Source: Bradyrhizobium yuanmingense (GTDB lineage: Bacteria; Pseudomonadota; Alphaproteobacteria; Rhizobiales; Xanthobacteraceae). Taken from it: DNA of 64,000 nucleotides. Of the stretch, positions 8,056-17,077 are shown one piece after another. Where the stretch lies: assembly GCF_900094575.1 (NCBI RefSeq), contig NZ_FMAE01000009.1, forward strand, positions 124,001 through 188,000, in the 5' to 3' direction. The notes beneath the pieces are model-generated. The model was given only the letters and a program-made list of their open reading frames with translations. It was not told the origin of the DNA and searched no databases. The stretch's first letter is position 1. Each line of letters starts with the position of its first letter. The position numbers and the translations under genes were made by a program.

Positions 8056-8805
8056 ATGAAGCTGCTCCTGCTCAACCCAAATACCAGCACCGAGGTCACG
8101 CAGCTGATGCTGGGCGTCGGGCGGCGCGCCGCCTCAAAAGGCACCGAGCTGATCCCCTGCACCGCGACCCGCGGCGTGCCCTATATCGCCACGCGCACCG
8201 AAGCGCAGATCGGCGGCGCCATCGCGCTGGAGATGCTTGCCGAGCAGCACAAAAAGGTCGACGCCGCGATCATCGCGGCCTTCGGCGATCCCGGCCTGTT
8301 CGCGGCGCGCGAGACCTTCGACATTCCCGTGATCGGCATGGCGGAAGCCGCGATGCTGACCGCGTGCATGGCCGGACGCCGCTTTGCCATCGTTACCTTC
8401 GCGCAGGCGCTGGGGCCCTGGTACGAGGAATGCGTCCGCGCCCACGGGCTGTGGGAGCGCTGCGCCGGCATCCGCATGCTGGATACGCCGTTTCAGGCGA
8501 TCTCCGAGGTCGGCACCGAGAAGGAGGACATGCTGGTCGAGCTCGCCCGGCGCGCCATCGTCGAGGACGAGGCCGATGTGCTGATCTTTGCCGGCGCCCC
8601 GCTCTCGGGTCTTGCCGAGCGCGTCGCCGACCGGATCCCTGTCCCCGTGGTCGATCAGGTCATAGCTTCAGTGAAGCAAGCCGAGGCGCTGCATGCGCTG
8701 CGTTTGCGCAAGGCCGTTGCGGGCACCTTCCGCCGCCCCGCCGCCAAGCCGACCATCGGCCTTGCCGATGCGCTCGCCGCCCGGCTCGAGCATCGCGACA
8801 GCTGA
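8056..8805 (+). CDS. Asp/Glu/hydantoin racemase-family protein lacking both catalytic Cys
   Basis: This 249-aa protein starts MKLLLLNPNTSTEV, the hallmark NPNTS N terminus of hydantoin/allantoin racemases. The usual first cysteine before FGDPGL is Ala (AAFGDPGL), and the usual GCAG around the second is FAGAPLSG. Both racemase bases are therefore missing although the fold is preserved. It may be a decarboxylase-like or binding variant, or a racemase using other residues. ATG 8056 gives the family-typical start; GTG 8050 overlaps the GntR stop and is an alternative. The gene lies between its regulator and a convergent amidase gene, in a hydantoin-type context. Confidence 0.78.
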   Translation: MKLLLLNPNTSTEVTQLMLGVGRRAASKGTELIPCTATRGVPYIATRTEAQIGGAIALEMLAEQHKKVDAAIIAAFGDPGLFAARETFDIPVIGMAEAAMLTACMAGRRFAIVTFAQALGPWYEECVRAHGLWERCAGIRMLDTPFQAISEVGTEKEDMLVELARRAIVEDEADVLIFAGAPLSGLAERVADRIPVPVVDQVIASVKQAEALHALRLRKAVAGTFRRPAAKPTIGLADALAARLEHRDS

Positions 8806-10192
8806 TCAGAGAGGCGGCCGGCGATGCGAAAAACCCAATTCGTTCTCGAGCACGCGGCCGAAGGCAAACAAGCGGGATTCGCATCCCGGCGGTGCGACGA
8901 TCTGCATGCCGAAGGGCAGCACATTCTCCCCGCGCGGCACCGGCACGGTCAGCACCGGGAAGCCGACCAGCGACACGATGAAGGTCACGGCGAGATAGTC
9001 GATCGGCGTCTCCAGCGCGGCCCCATCGATGGCCGTGACGTCGGCGATTTCATTCGGCCAGGGCAAGACCGACGCAGCCGGCGCGACCAGGAAATCGGCG
9101 CAAGTGAACAGCTGGCGAAAGCTGCGGTAGATCGCGGTGCGGCGCCGCTCGGCGTCGAGGTAGTTCTGCGCGGACAGTTTTGCCCCGGCTTCGATATTCC
9201 AGATCACCGTCGGCGTGAGCTCCGCACGCCGCGTTCTCAGCAACTCGCCGTAAGCGTTGGCGATATGCGCGGCGCGCAAGGTGCGGAAGGTTTCGATCGC
9301 CTCGCCGCAATCCGGCGAGGACGGCACGACATCGGCGACACGCGCGAGCGCCTCGCACGCCGCCGCGAAGCGGGCACGAGCCTCGCGCGCAACGGGCGCC
9401 ACACCGAAATCGGGCGTGACCGCAATCCGGGCAGTGTCGGGGACTGGTCGATCATCATCGGTACTGCCGAGCGAGAGCGGATCATGCGGATCGCTTCCGG
9501 CGCAGACCGACAACGCGAGTTCGAGATCATCGACACCGCGGGCGAGGAAGCCGTGGGTCGCCAGCATGTCCCAGCCGAGCGGCCGGCGCGGCGATGCAAT
9601 GCGGCCGGGTGTCGGCCGGATCGAGGCGACACCACAGAAGCTGGCGGGCGTGCGCACCGAGCCGCCGAAATCGGTGCCGTGCGCCAGCGGCACCATGCCG
9701 GATGCGACCGCGACGGCAGAGCCGCCGGACGATCCGCCGGAGGTCAGCGCCGGATCGAAGGGGTTGCGTGTCGGCCCGCGCAATCTGTTGGTGCAGACCG
9801 CGCCGAAGCCGAACTCCGGCGTGTTGGTTTTGCCCAGAATGACCGCGCCGGCACGCCGCAGCCGCGCCACGACGAGATCATCCTCGGCCGGGATGTGATC
9901 GCCGAACAGCAGGGATCCGTAAGTCGTCGCAAGTCCCGCAGTGTCAGTGAGGTCCTTGACCGCAATGGGCACGCCGTGCAGCGGGCCCATCGGCGCAGAG
10001 GCGGCATCGCACATCTGCGCTGCACGGCGGGCACCATCCGCATCCACCGTCACGAATGCCGCCAATCGGCTGTCGAGGCTCGCCATCCGCGCCAGATGCG
10101 CTTCGACGGCCTGGCGAGGACACTTCGCGCCTTGCAATGGCGCGCGCGAGCTCTGTCGCCGTCAGGTCGCATATCGATCGATCCGATGTCAT
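8806..10192 (-). pseudogene. Amidase-signature hydrolase, frameshifted near its N terminus
   Basis: From about 10120 down to 8806 one frame encodes an amidase with the Ser-cisSer-Lys site: Lys in IAVKDLTD, GGSSGGSA, and GTDFGGSVRTPASF. The normal N terminus is found in another frame: ATG 10192 gives MTSDRSICDLTATELARAIA, then ARREVSS. The frames switch at about 10115-10122 in a TCCTCG run. Removing one C there restores ARREVSRQAVEAHLARM, a typical amidase N-terminal helix. The gene is either inactivated, translated by slippage, or carries a sequencing error. A TTG at 10137 could give a shortened protein without the first helix. Without the shift it would be a normal amidase of about 460 aa beside the hydantoinase. 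Confidence 0.75.
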
Positions 10193-10280
10193 GGGGTCAC
10201 CATGCCAAAACGCTCCGCGAAAAGCGACAGTCGCGGGCACGAGACTTGCTTTCTCCTCTGGGGCAACGGGAGGCAACACC

Positions 10281-11375
10281 ATGGTTGATGCGCCAAGCGG
10301 CCGATCGCTCGTCGTCGATGCGGTCACCCACCGGTATCCGAGTGGCGCGCTTGCGGTCGAGAACATCAATCTCGACATCAAGGGCGGCGAGATCATTGCG
10401 CTGCTGGGTCCGTCCGGCTGCGGCAAGACAACGCTGCTGCGCATCATCGCCGGCTTCATCGCGCAGACGCAAGGGAGGATTATCATCGGCGACGACATCG
10501 TCGATGCGCTGCCGCCGAACAAGCGCGCCGTCGGCATCGTGTTCCAGAACTACGCCCTGTTCCCGCACCTGTCGATCAGCGAGAACGTCGCCTATGGCCT
10601 CGCCGCCCGCGGCATCGACAAGGCCTCACGTCAGCGCGAGGCGCAGCGCCTGCTGGAGCTGGTGCAGCTGCCTGCTATGGCCGAGCGGCTGCCGCGGCAG
10701 CTCTCCGGCGGCCAGCAGCAGCGCGTTGCGCTCGCCCGCGCGCTCGCGATCAAGCCGTCGATCCTGCTGCTCGACGAGCCCTTCGCCGCGCTCGACAAGA
10801 ATCTGCGGCTGGACATGCAGATCGAGGTCAAGCGGCTGCAGCGCGTTTCCGGCATCACCACGCTGATCGTGACGCACGACCAGGAAGAAGCGCTGTCGAT
10901 GGCCGATCGTGTTGCGGTGCTGAGCCATGGCAAGCTCGAGCAGTTCGGCTCGCCATCGGACGTCTACGATCGTCCGCAGACGCTGTTCGTCAACACCTTC
11001 GTTGGCTCCACCAACCGCATGCCCGGCATCGTGGTCTCAGCGGACCGCACGGCAGCGAAGGTGCGCCTCGATGCCGGCGCGGAGATCATCGCGCGTCCCG
11101 CGGGCGGTGCGCTCAGCGAGGGCGGCCGCGTCACCGTCTGCATCCGCCCCGAGCATCTGCAATTCGTCGGCGACGAGACCGGCTTTGCCGGCGTCGTTGG
11201 CATGTCGCTGCCGCTGGGCGCCACCGTCGTGCACGAGGTCACCACGGCCGATGGCTCCGGCGTCAAGGTTTCTCAGGCGCGCATCGGCGAGACGCGCGCC
11301 CTGGAGAGCGGCGCTGCGGTGCGCCTCGCGCCGCTCGCCCCATCGCTCGCCAACGCCTTTCCCGCAACGCTTTAG
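10281..11375 (+). CDS. ABC transporter ATPase, PotA-type
   Basis: This 364-aa ATPase has Walker A GPSGCGKTT, Q-loop FQNYALFPH, signature LSGGQQQR, Walker B ILLLDEP and switch His in THDQEEA. A C-terminal TOBE-like domain follows from about residue 240. Its length fits the spermidine/putrescine/Fe3+ (CUT1-related) class. ATG 10281 is preceded by GGGAGG. It heads a four-gene import operon (ATPase, binding protein, two permeases) that diverges from the frameshifted amidase gene. The substrate is probably a nitrogen compound given the neighbouring hydrolases, but it cannot be deduced. Confidence 0.92.
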   Translation: MVDAPSGRSLVVDAVTHRYPSGALAVENINLDIKGGEIIALLGPSGCGKTTLLRIIAGFIAQTQGRIIIGDDIVDALPPNKRAVGIVFQNYALFPHLSISENVAYGLAARGIDKASRQREAQRLLELVQLPAMAERLPRQLSGGQQQRVALARALAIKPSILLLDEPFAALDKNLRLDMQIEVKRLQRVSGITTLIVTHDQEEALSMADRVAVLSHGKLEQFGSPSDVYDRPQTLFVNTFVGSTNRMPGIVVSADRTAAKVRLDAGAEIIARPAGGALSEGGRVTVCIRPEHLQFVGDETGFAGVVGMSLPLGATVVHEVTTADGSGVKVSQARIGETRALESGAAVRLAPLAPSLANAFPATL

Positions 11376-11405
11376 ATCCAGTCCTTGTCCAGAGGGGAGT
11401 TTGAT

Positions 11406-12452
11406 ATGATCATGAATCGCAGAAGCCTGCTGACCACGGCGCTCACGCTCGGGGCCATGAAGGCGTTTCCAGGCCTGAGCTACGCCCAGGCGCGTCCGCT
11501 GGTGTTTGCGACCTTCACCGGCAGCTGGGAGGAAGCGCACAAGGCCGTGCTGGTGCCGGCGTTCCGCAAAGCCAATGCGGACGCCGCGATGGTGCTCGAT
11601 CCCATGCTCTCTGTCGACCAGATCGCCAAGGTCAACGCGGCGAAAGCAAATCCGCCCATCGACGTCATGCTGCACGACCCGGGTCCTGCCCTCGTCGCCG
11701 TCGGCCAGGATCTGGTCGAGCCTTATCCGGTCGAGAAGAGCGCCTACTACAAGGACCTGATCGCCGAGGCACAGGAACCGATGGGCCCCGCCCCGTTCTT
11801 CCAGGTCGTCGGCCTCACCTACAATCCGGAAGCGGTCAAGACGCCGCCAACGTCATGGGCCGATCTCTGGAAGCCGGAATTCAAGGGCCGCGTCGGCATC
11901 ACCAACCTCAACTCGACACTCGGCACCGGCTGGCTGGTCGAGATCGCCAAGATGCGCGGCGGCTCGGAGGCCAATGTCGATCCGGGCTTCAAGGCACTGG
12001 AGGAGCTCAAGCCCAATCTCGCCGCGGTCGCCGCCAATCCCGGCGCGCTCGCGACCCTGTTCCAGCAGGGCCAGATCGACATCTCGCCCGGCAATTTCAA
12101 CGCCATCCAGATCCTGAAAGCGCGTGGCGTGCCGGTCGAGTTCGTGGCGCCGAAGGAAGGCGCCATCGCCTTCAAGACCACGATTCACATCGTCAAGAAC
12201 TCACCGAACCGCGAGCTCGCCTTCAAGCTGATCGAGGCGGCCCTGACGCCGGAGGTGCAGACCACGCTGATGAACCCGCCCTACCTGATCGTGCCGACGA
12301 ATTCCAAAGTGATGATGGGCGGCGAGATCGCGCGCGTTCTGGCCAAGGACACCGCCGAGCTGAAGAAGAAGTTCGTGTTCCAGGACTGGAAGAAGATCAA
12401 CGAGCAGCGCTCGGCCTGGATCGAACGCTTCAACCGCGAGATCAAGATCTAA
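11406..12452 (+). CDS. Periplasmic substrate-binding protein, PotD-type
   Basis: This 348-aa binding protein starts MIMNRRSLLTTALTLGAMKA and ends its signal sequence near SYAQA. The twin Arg followed by Ser-Leu-Leu suggests Tat export, though Sec is possible. The mature part resembles family-1-type extracellular solute-binding proteins of polyamine-like importers (FATFTGSWEEAH, LTYNPEAVKTPPTSWADLW, GRVGITNLNS). ATG 11406 follows an AGAGGGGAG ribosome site; ATG 11412 is an alternative. It is 30 bp after the ATPase gene and 18 bp before the first permease gene. Confidence 0.9.
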   Translation: MIMNRRSLLTTALTLGAMKAFPGLSYAQARPLVFATFTGSWEEAHKAVLVPAFRKANADAAMVLDPMLSVDQIAKVNAAKANPPIDVMLHDPGPALVAVGQDLVEPYPVEKSAYYKDLIAEAQEPMGPAPFFQVVGLTYNPEAVKTPPTSWADLWKPEFKGRVGITNLNSTLGTGWLVEIAKMRGGSEANVDPGFKALEELKPNLAAVAANPGALATLFQQGQIDISPGNFNAIQILKARGVPVEFVAPKEGAIAFKTTIHIVKNSPNRELAFKLIEAALTPEVQTTLMNPPYLIVPTNSKVMMGGEIARVLAKDTAELKKKFVFQDWKKINEQRSAWIERFNREIKI

Positions 12453-12470
12453 AGCCTCGAGGTTCAAGCC

Positions 12471-13334
12471 ATGGGCGCAGCGCCGGCAGCACGGGACGTG
12501 ACGTCCTACGGAATGGGATTGGCAGCGCCGCTGGCGCTGTTCTTCCTGGTCTTCTTCGTCGCGCCGCTGCTGCAATTGTTCTGGCTCTCGCTCCACAACG
12601 ACACGGCCGGGCTCCATTGGGGGCTCGGCCAGTACCTGCACTTCCTCACCGATCCCTTCAGCCTCGGCGTACTCGGCTCGACGCTGCTGCTGGGCGCCGA
12701 GGTGACGGCCGTCTGCCTCGTGCTCGGCTTTCCCATCGCCTGGCTTTATCAGCGGGTCGGGCCAAAACTTCAGACGGTCATCATCCTGATCGTGCTGCTG
12801 CCGCTTCTGACCAGCGTCGTGGTCCGCACCTTCGCCTGGATCGTCATCCTCGGGCGCCAGGGCATCATCAACGCGACGCTGCAATCGCTGGGCCTGATCG
12901 ATACCCCGCTCAAACTGCTCTACACCCAGTTCGGCGTGGTGATCGCGCTGGCGCAGGTGCAGATGCCCTTGATGACGCTGCCGCTGATCACCGCGCTCGG
13001 CCGCATCGATCCCAATCTCGACGATGCCTCCTGCTCGCTTGGCGCCGGAAGCTGGCGCACTTTCTTCCGGATCTTGCTGCCGCTGTCGCTGCCCGGAATC
13101 ATCGCCGGCTGCACGCTGACCTATGCCGCCGCGATCACCGCCTTCATCACCCAGTCGCTGATCGGCGGCGGGCAGATGCTGTTCATGCCGATGTATCTCT
13201 ACCAGCAGGCCTCGACGCTGCAGAACTGGCCGTTTGCGGCCGCGATCTCGATCATCTTCCTGCTCGCCGTGCTCGCGGTCGTCTCGGTCTTCACCACGCT
13301 CGGCCGCATGTCGCGCGGCTATGGAGGCGCATGA
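12471..13334 (+). CDS. ABC transporter permease, PotB-type
   Basis: This 287-aa inner-membrane protein has about six hydrophobic segments; the first is around residues 15-40 (APLALFFLVFFVAPLLQL). The cytoplasmic coupling (EAA-type) loop is visible as DASCSLGAGSWRTFFRILLP near residues 184-203. It forms a heterodimer with the next gene, whose start overlaps its stop (ATGA). Confidence 0.92.
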   Translation: MGAAPAARDVTSYGMGLAAPLALFFLVFFVAPLLQLFWLSLHNDTAGLHWGLGQYLHFLTDPFSLGVLGSTLLLGAEVTAVCLVLGFPIAWLYQRVGPKLQTVIILIVLLPLLTSVVVRTFAWIVILGRQGIINATLQSLGLIDTPLKLLYTQFGVVIALAQVQMPLMTLPLITALGRIDPNLDDASCSLGAGSWRTFFRILLPLSLPGIIAGCTLTYAAAITAFITQSLIGGGQMLFMPMYLYQQASTLQNWPFAAAISIIFLLAVLAVVSVFTTLGRMSRGYGGA

Positions 13335-14149
13335 TGAGCGGCCGCAAGCGCACGCTCGAGGCGATCAGCTTCGAGCTCGTCATGACCGTGATCGCGATGA
13401 TCGCGCTTCTCATCATCATCGCCCCCTCGCTCGTGGTGCTGATCGTCTCCTTCACCAGCGGCTTCTCGCTGCGTTTCCCGCCGCCCGGCTATTCGCTGCG
13501 CTGGTACGTCGAGCTGTGGAATGCCTGGCAGCTGCATTTCGCGGCCAAGAACAGCCTGATCGTGGCGCTATGGGCGACCGGCCTGTCCGTTACCCTTGGC
13601 GTCGCCGCGGCGCTGGCGATCTCCAGGTCGCGGACGCTGTCGGCGCGGCTGCTCGATTCGCTCTTCATGTCGCCGCTGGTGCTTCCCGCGCTCGCCTTCG
13701 GCCTCGCCGCCCTGATGCTGTTCTCGCTGGTCGGCCTGCCCGTGTCGCCGCTGACGCTGGTGATCGGCCACACCGTGGTCTGCGTGCCCTATGTCGTGCG
13801 CAACACGGTCGCAGCGCTGGCCCAGCTCGAGCCGACCCTGCTCGAAAGCTCGGCCGTGCTCGGCGCCAGCCGCCTCTACACGTTCCGCCGCATCGTGCTG
13901 CCGCTGATCCGGCCGGGCATCATCGCGGGCGCCTTCATCGCCTTCATGTCGTCCTTCGACAACGTGCCGGTCTCGCTGTTCCTGCGCGATGCCGCCACCG
14001 ACATGCTGCCGATCCGGATGTGGCAGGATCTCGAAGGCAAGCTGGATGTCACCATCGCAGCCCTCTCGGGCGTGCTGATCATCGCCACCGTCGCGCTGGT
14101 CGCGGTGATGGAGCGCGTCACCGGCCTGTCGCGGCGGCTGACCAACTGA
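13331..14149 (+). CDS. ABC transporter permease, PotC-type
   Basis: This 272-aa inner-membrane permease has about six hydrophobic segments and the EAA-type loop LLESSAVLGASRLYTFRRIV. ATG 13331 overlaps the previous stop; ATG 13334 is equally possible. Together with the PotA-, PotD- and PotB-type genes upstream it completes an importer. Its stop codon abuts that of the convergent hydroxyisourate hydrolase-like gene. Confidence 0.92.
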   Translation: MMSGRKRTLEAISFELVMTVIAMIALLIIIAPSLVVLIVSFTSGFSLRFPPPGYSLRWYVELWNAWQLHFAAKNSLIVALWATGLSVTLGVAAALAISRSRTLSARLLDSLFMSPLVLPALAFGLAALMLFSLVGLPVSPLTLVIGHTVVCVPYVVRNTVAALAQLEPTLLESSAVLGASRLYTFRRIVLPLIRPGIIAGAFIAFMSSFDNVPVSLFLRDAATDMLPIRMWQDLEGKLDVTIAALSGVLIIATVALVAVMERVTGLSRRLTN

Positions 14150-14485
14150 TCAGGCGCCGCGGAACAGCGAATAGCCCCAGCGCGTGAATTTCAGCGGCAG
14201 ATGAAAATGCTCATCAACGTTCTTGATGCGAAAGCGGAACGGCGTCACGGTGAGGAAACCGTCGCGCTCGCCAAAGAACTCGCCGAGATGAAACAGCACC
14301 TCGTACGCGCCTTCCGTCACACCGGCACCTTGCGCGACGGCATGATCGAGCACGCCGTTGGCGCCGAGCCGCCCGTCGGCGATGCGCTGGGACTCCGGAT
14401 CGATCCGCCAGATCTCGACGCGCAGCCCCTGCGCCGGACGCCCGCTCGCGACATCGACCGCGTGAATGGAAATACCGCCTGCCAC
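14150..14485 (-). CDS. 5-hydroxyisourate hydrolase-like (transthyretin-related) protein
   Basis: This 111-aa protein has the length and layout of transthyretin-like hydroxyisourate hydrolase (urate to allantoin pathway). The N terminus GGISIHAVDVASGRPA carries the first catalytic His, and HFHLPL near the end carries the second. The family's nearly invariant C-terminal YRGS reads FRGA here, so the terminal Ser is missing; activity may be altered. GTG 14485 was chosen because GGAGGA lies seven bases upstream. The upstream divergent MFS gene starts only 26 bp away, so promoters must overlap coding sequence. An HIUase here hints that the neighbourhood handles urate/allantoin-type ureides. Confidence 0.82.
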   Translation of the reverse strand: MAGGISIHAVDVASGRPAQGLRVEIWRIDPESQRIADGRLGANGVLDHAVAQGAGVTEGAYEVLFHLGEFFGERDGFLTVTPFRFRIKNVDEHFHLPLKFTRWGYSLFRGA

Positions 14486-14511
14486 AATGTTCCTCCCATG
14501 AGCACGCCGCC

Positions 14512-15708
14512 ATGGTAGACGGAAACACGGCCGCTCGGCCAGCACCCGCGCTGCTGCCGGCCCTGGGCGCGATGACCGCGCTTCAGGCCCTGGTCGCGCT
14601 GGCCTTGTTCGCGCCCGGCGTGGTCGCCCCGCGAGCCCATATCGAGGTCTGGCAGCTCTCGATGTTCTCCGCCGCCGTGTTCGCGGTCGGCATCCCCGCC
14701 TCGTTCTGGGGCGGCGGCTTCATCGCGCGCCTTGGCTCGCTGCGGATCGCGAGCCTGTGCGCGGCGGCCATCGTCGTCGGCATGGCGCTGGCTTCGCTCG
14801 GGACGAGCGCCGCCCTGCTGGCTGCGGGCCTGTGCATCGGCCTCGCTATGGGACCCGAGACGCCGGCGAGCGCGGCGCTGCTGGCGCGGCTCGTCACTGC
14901 CGAGCGGCGCGCCTTCGTGTTCTCGGTGCGCCAGACCGGCAACCAGATCGGCGCCGTTTGCGGCTCGCTGGCCCTGCCCGCGATCGCCATCGTGTTCGGA
15001 CCGGTCTGGTGCTATGCGGCCGTTGCTGCCTTGGCGCTACTGGCGATCGCGCTGTTCGAACGGTTGCGGCCGGCCTATGCCGGCAAGGTCGCCCCGCCGC
15101 CAAAGCTCGATCTCCGCGCGCGGGCGGCGCTGGTGATCGCGGACCGGCGGATCGCGATGCTGGCGCTGGCCTCGATGCCGTTCAGCGCGATGCAGGTGTC
15201 GCTCAACACGGTCTTCGTCACGCTCGGCACACGCGAGCTCGGCCTCAGCCATATCGAATCCGGCATGGCGCTCGCCTGCGCGCAAGCCGGCGGCCTGATC
15301 GGCCGTCTCGGTTGGGGCTATGTCGCCATGCGGCTCGATGCCTCGCGCGCCGTTCTCGTCGTCATCGGCCTCGGTATGGCCTTCTGCGCCGCGCTGCTCG
15401 GCCTGAATGGCGCTTCGCTCGGCCGCAGCGGACAATTCATCATTGCCGCATTGTTCGGCCTGACGGCGTCGGGCTGGAACGGCGTCTTCGTCGCCGAGAT
15501 CGCCCGCCTCGCCCCGCAGGACCGGATCGGCGAGACCACCGGCGCGGTGCTGACCGCGTCCTATGCCGGTCTCCTTGCCGCGCCCGCGCTGGTGTCGATC
15601 CTGGATCGCGTGGCCAGCCTCGGCATGGCCTTCTTCGCCCTGGCGTGCCTTGCCCTTGGCGGTACATTGGCGTTGATCTGGGGAGGCCATGACAACGCGG
15701 ACAAATAG
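14512..15708 (+). CDS. MFS transporter
   Basis: This 398-aa hydrophobic protein has about twelve membrane segments and a central polar loop near residues 185-205. Features such as RLGSLRIASLC after helix 2 and the repeated Gly/Ala-rich helices are typical of the major facilitator superfamily. The substrate is unknown. Its last 20 bases overlap the start of the next amidase gene, so transport and hydrolysis are probably linked. ATG 14512 is close to the divergent gene; an internal ATG near 14572 would leave more promoter room. Confidence 0.88.
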   Translation: MVDGNTAARPAPALLPALGAMTALQALVALALFAPGVVAPRAHIEVWQLSMFSAAVFAVGIPASFWGGGFIARLGSLRIASLCAAAIVVGMALASLGTSAALLAAGLCIGLAMGPETPASAALLARLVTAERRAFVFSVRQTGNQIGAVCGSLALPAIAIVFGPVWCYAAVAALALLAIALFERLRPAYAGKVAPPPKLDLRARAALVIADRRIAMLALASMPFSAMQVSLNTVFVTLGTRELGLSHIESGMALACAQAGGLIGRLGWGYVAMRLDASRAVLVVIGLGMAFCAALLGLNGASLGRSGQFIIAALFGLTASGWNGVFVAEIARLAPQDRIGETTGAVLTASYAGLLAAPALVSILDRVASLGMAFFALACLALGGTLALIWGGHDNADK

Positions 15709-17059
15709 CGCGCGCGAGACCGTTGCCGACGTCAGCGCCGGGCGGACCAATGCCGTCGAGACCGCGAAAGCCGCGCTCGGCCGCATCGAGGCCGCCAAGC
15801 CCTTGAACGCGGTCGTCACAATCGATCCCGCCCGCACGCTGGCGGATGCTGCGGCGGTCGATGATTGCCTGCGTATGGGCGAGATCATGCCGCTCGCCGG
15901 TGTTCCCGTGATCGTCAAGGACAACGTCTGGGTCGGCGGCTGGCGCGTGACGCAGGGCTCGCGCTTGTTCCACCATTTCATCGCGCCGCGCGATGCCATC
16001 GCGGTCGAGCGGCTGCGCAAGGCCGGTGCCGTCGTCGTCGGCATCGGCGCGACCTCCGAGTTCGCCTGCAAGGGCGTCACCACCTCACAGCTGTACGGGC
16101 CGACGCGGCATCCGCTCGATCCCGCGCTGACGCCAGGCGGTTCATCGGGCGGCCCGGCCGCAGCGGTTGCGGCCGGCCTGGTGCCGCTCGCGATCGGCAC
16201 CGATGCGGGCGGCTCCAGCCGCAGGCCGCCGGCTCATGTCGGGGTCGCGGGCTTCAAGCCGTCCTATGGCGCGATCCCCTATGGGCCGGGCTTCGCCGAG
16301 CCCTTCTTCGGCCTCTCCGTCATCGCGCCGATCGCATCCGATGCGACGGACATGGCGCTGGCGTTTGAAGCCATGGTCGGCGCGGATCCGCGCGATCCGG
16401 AGTCTGTCGTCGTTGCGCAGGAGGCCAAAGACGTCGGCGGTCAGCGCATCGCGTTCTCGCCGCGCCTTGGGCTCGACGTCGCGATCGACGACGTCGTCGC
16501 GAATGGCCTCGGCGCCGCCGTTGGCCGGCTTTGCGCCGCAGGTTTGCACATTACACAACGCGATCCCGCCTGGCCGGCAGGCGCCACGGAGGATGCGATC
16601 ATGCCGCTGCAGCATGCGGGGCTCGCGGCACTCCACGGCGAACGCTTTCGCAACGATCCGACTGTCTTCGATCCTGACATCGCCAAGCAGATCGAGCGAG
16701 GTCTGTCCTGGTCGGGTGCGGACGTTGCAGCGGCGCTGCTCGCCAGCACCGCGATCGCCAATGCCTTCGCAGCGTTCTTCACCGAAATCGACCTGCTGCT
16801 GACGCCGACCGTCCCCTGCGTCGCCTGGCCGCTGACGCAGCTCGGCCCTGATATGATCGGCGGAAAGCCGGCAAGCCCGCGGGCCCACGCGGTGTTCACG
16901 CCCTTCGTCAATCATGCCCGCCTGCCGGCGATCTCGATTCCGTGCGGAACGGATCGGCGCGGGCTTCCCTTCGGCCTTCAGATCATCGCGGCGCGCGGGC
17001 AAGACCGCTCGCTGCTCGCAGCAGCGCAAGAGATCGAAGCGATCTTGCGTAGTGCCTGA
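15689..17059 (+). CDS. Amidase-signature family hydrolase
   Basis: This 456-aa amidase has an intact catalytic triad: Lys in VIVKDN, cis-Ser in GGSSGGPA, and nucleophilic Ser in GTDAGGSSRRPPA. It cleaves a C-N bond of an amide, carbamoyl or ureide compound; the substrate is not predictable. It overlaps the MFS gene and is followed 18 bp later by a formamidase-like hydrolase. It may be the working amidase of the region, since the copy at 8806-10192 is frameshifted. Confidence 0.92.
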   Translation: MTTRTNSARETVADVSAGRTNAVETAKAALGRIEAAKPLNAVVTIDPARTLADAAAVDDCLRMGEIMPLAGVPVIVKDNVWVGGWRVTQGSRLFHHFIAPRDAIAVERLRKAGAVVVGIGATSEFACKGVTTSQLYGPTRHPLDPALTPGGSSGGPAAAVAAGLVPLAIGTDAGGSSRRPPAHVGVAGFKPSYGAIPYGPGFAEPFFGLSVIAPIASDATDMALAFEAMVGADPRDPESVVVAQEAKDVGGQRIAFSPRLGLDVAIDDVVANGLGAAVGRLCAAGLHITQRDPAWPAGATEDAIMPLQHAGLAALHGERFRNDPTVFDPDIAKQIERGLSWSGADVAAALLASTAIANAFAAFFTEIDLLLTPTVPCVAWPLTQLGPDMIGGKPASPRAHAVFTPFVNHARLPAISIPCGTDRRGLPFGLQIIAARGQDRSLLAAAQEIEAILRSA

Positions 17060-17077
17060 CGCAAACGGAGAGTCCCC

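Noticed and set aside
10056..10280. Longer N terminus for the PotA-type ATPase
   Set aside because: The upstream in-frame extension overlaps the amidase start and has no ATPase homology; ATG 10281 has a good ribosome site and gives the family-typical N terminus.
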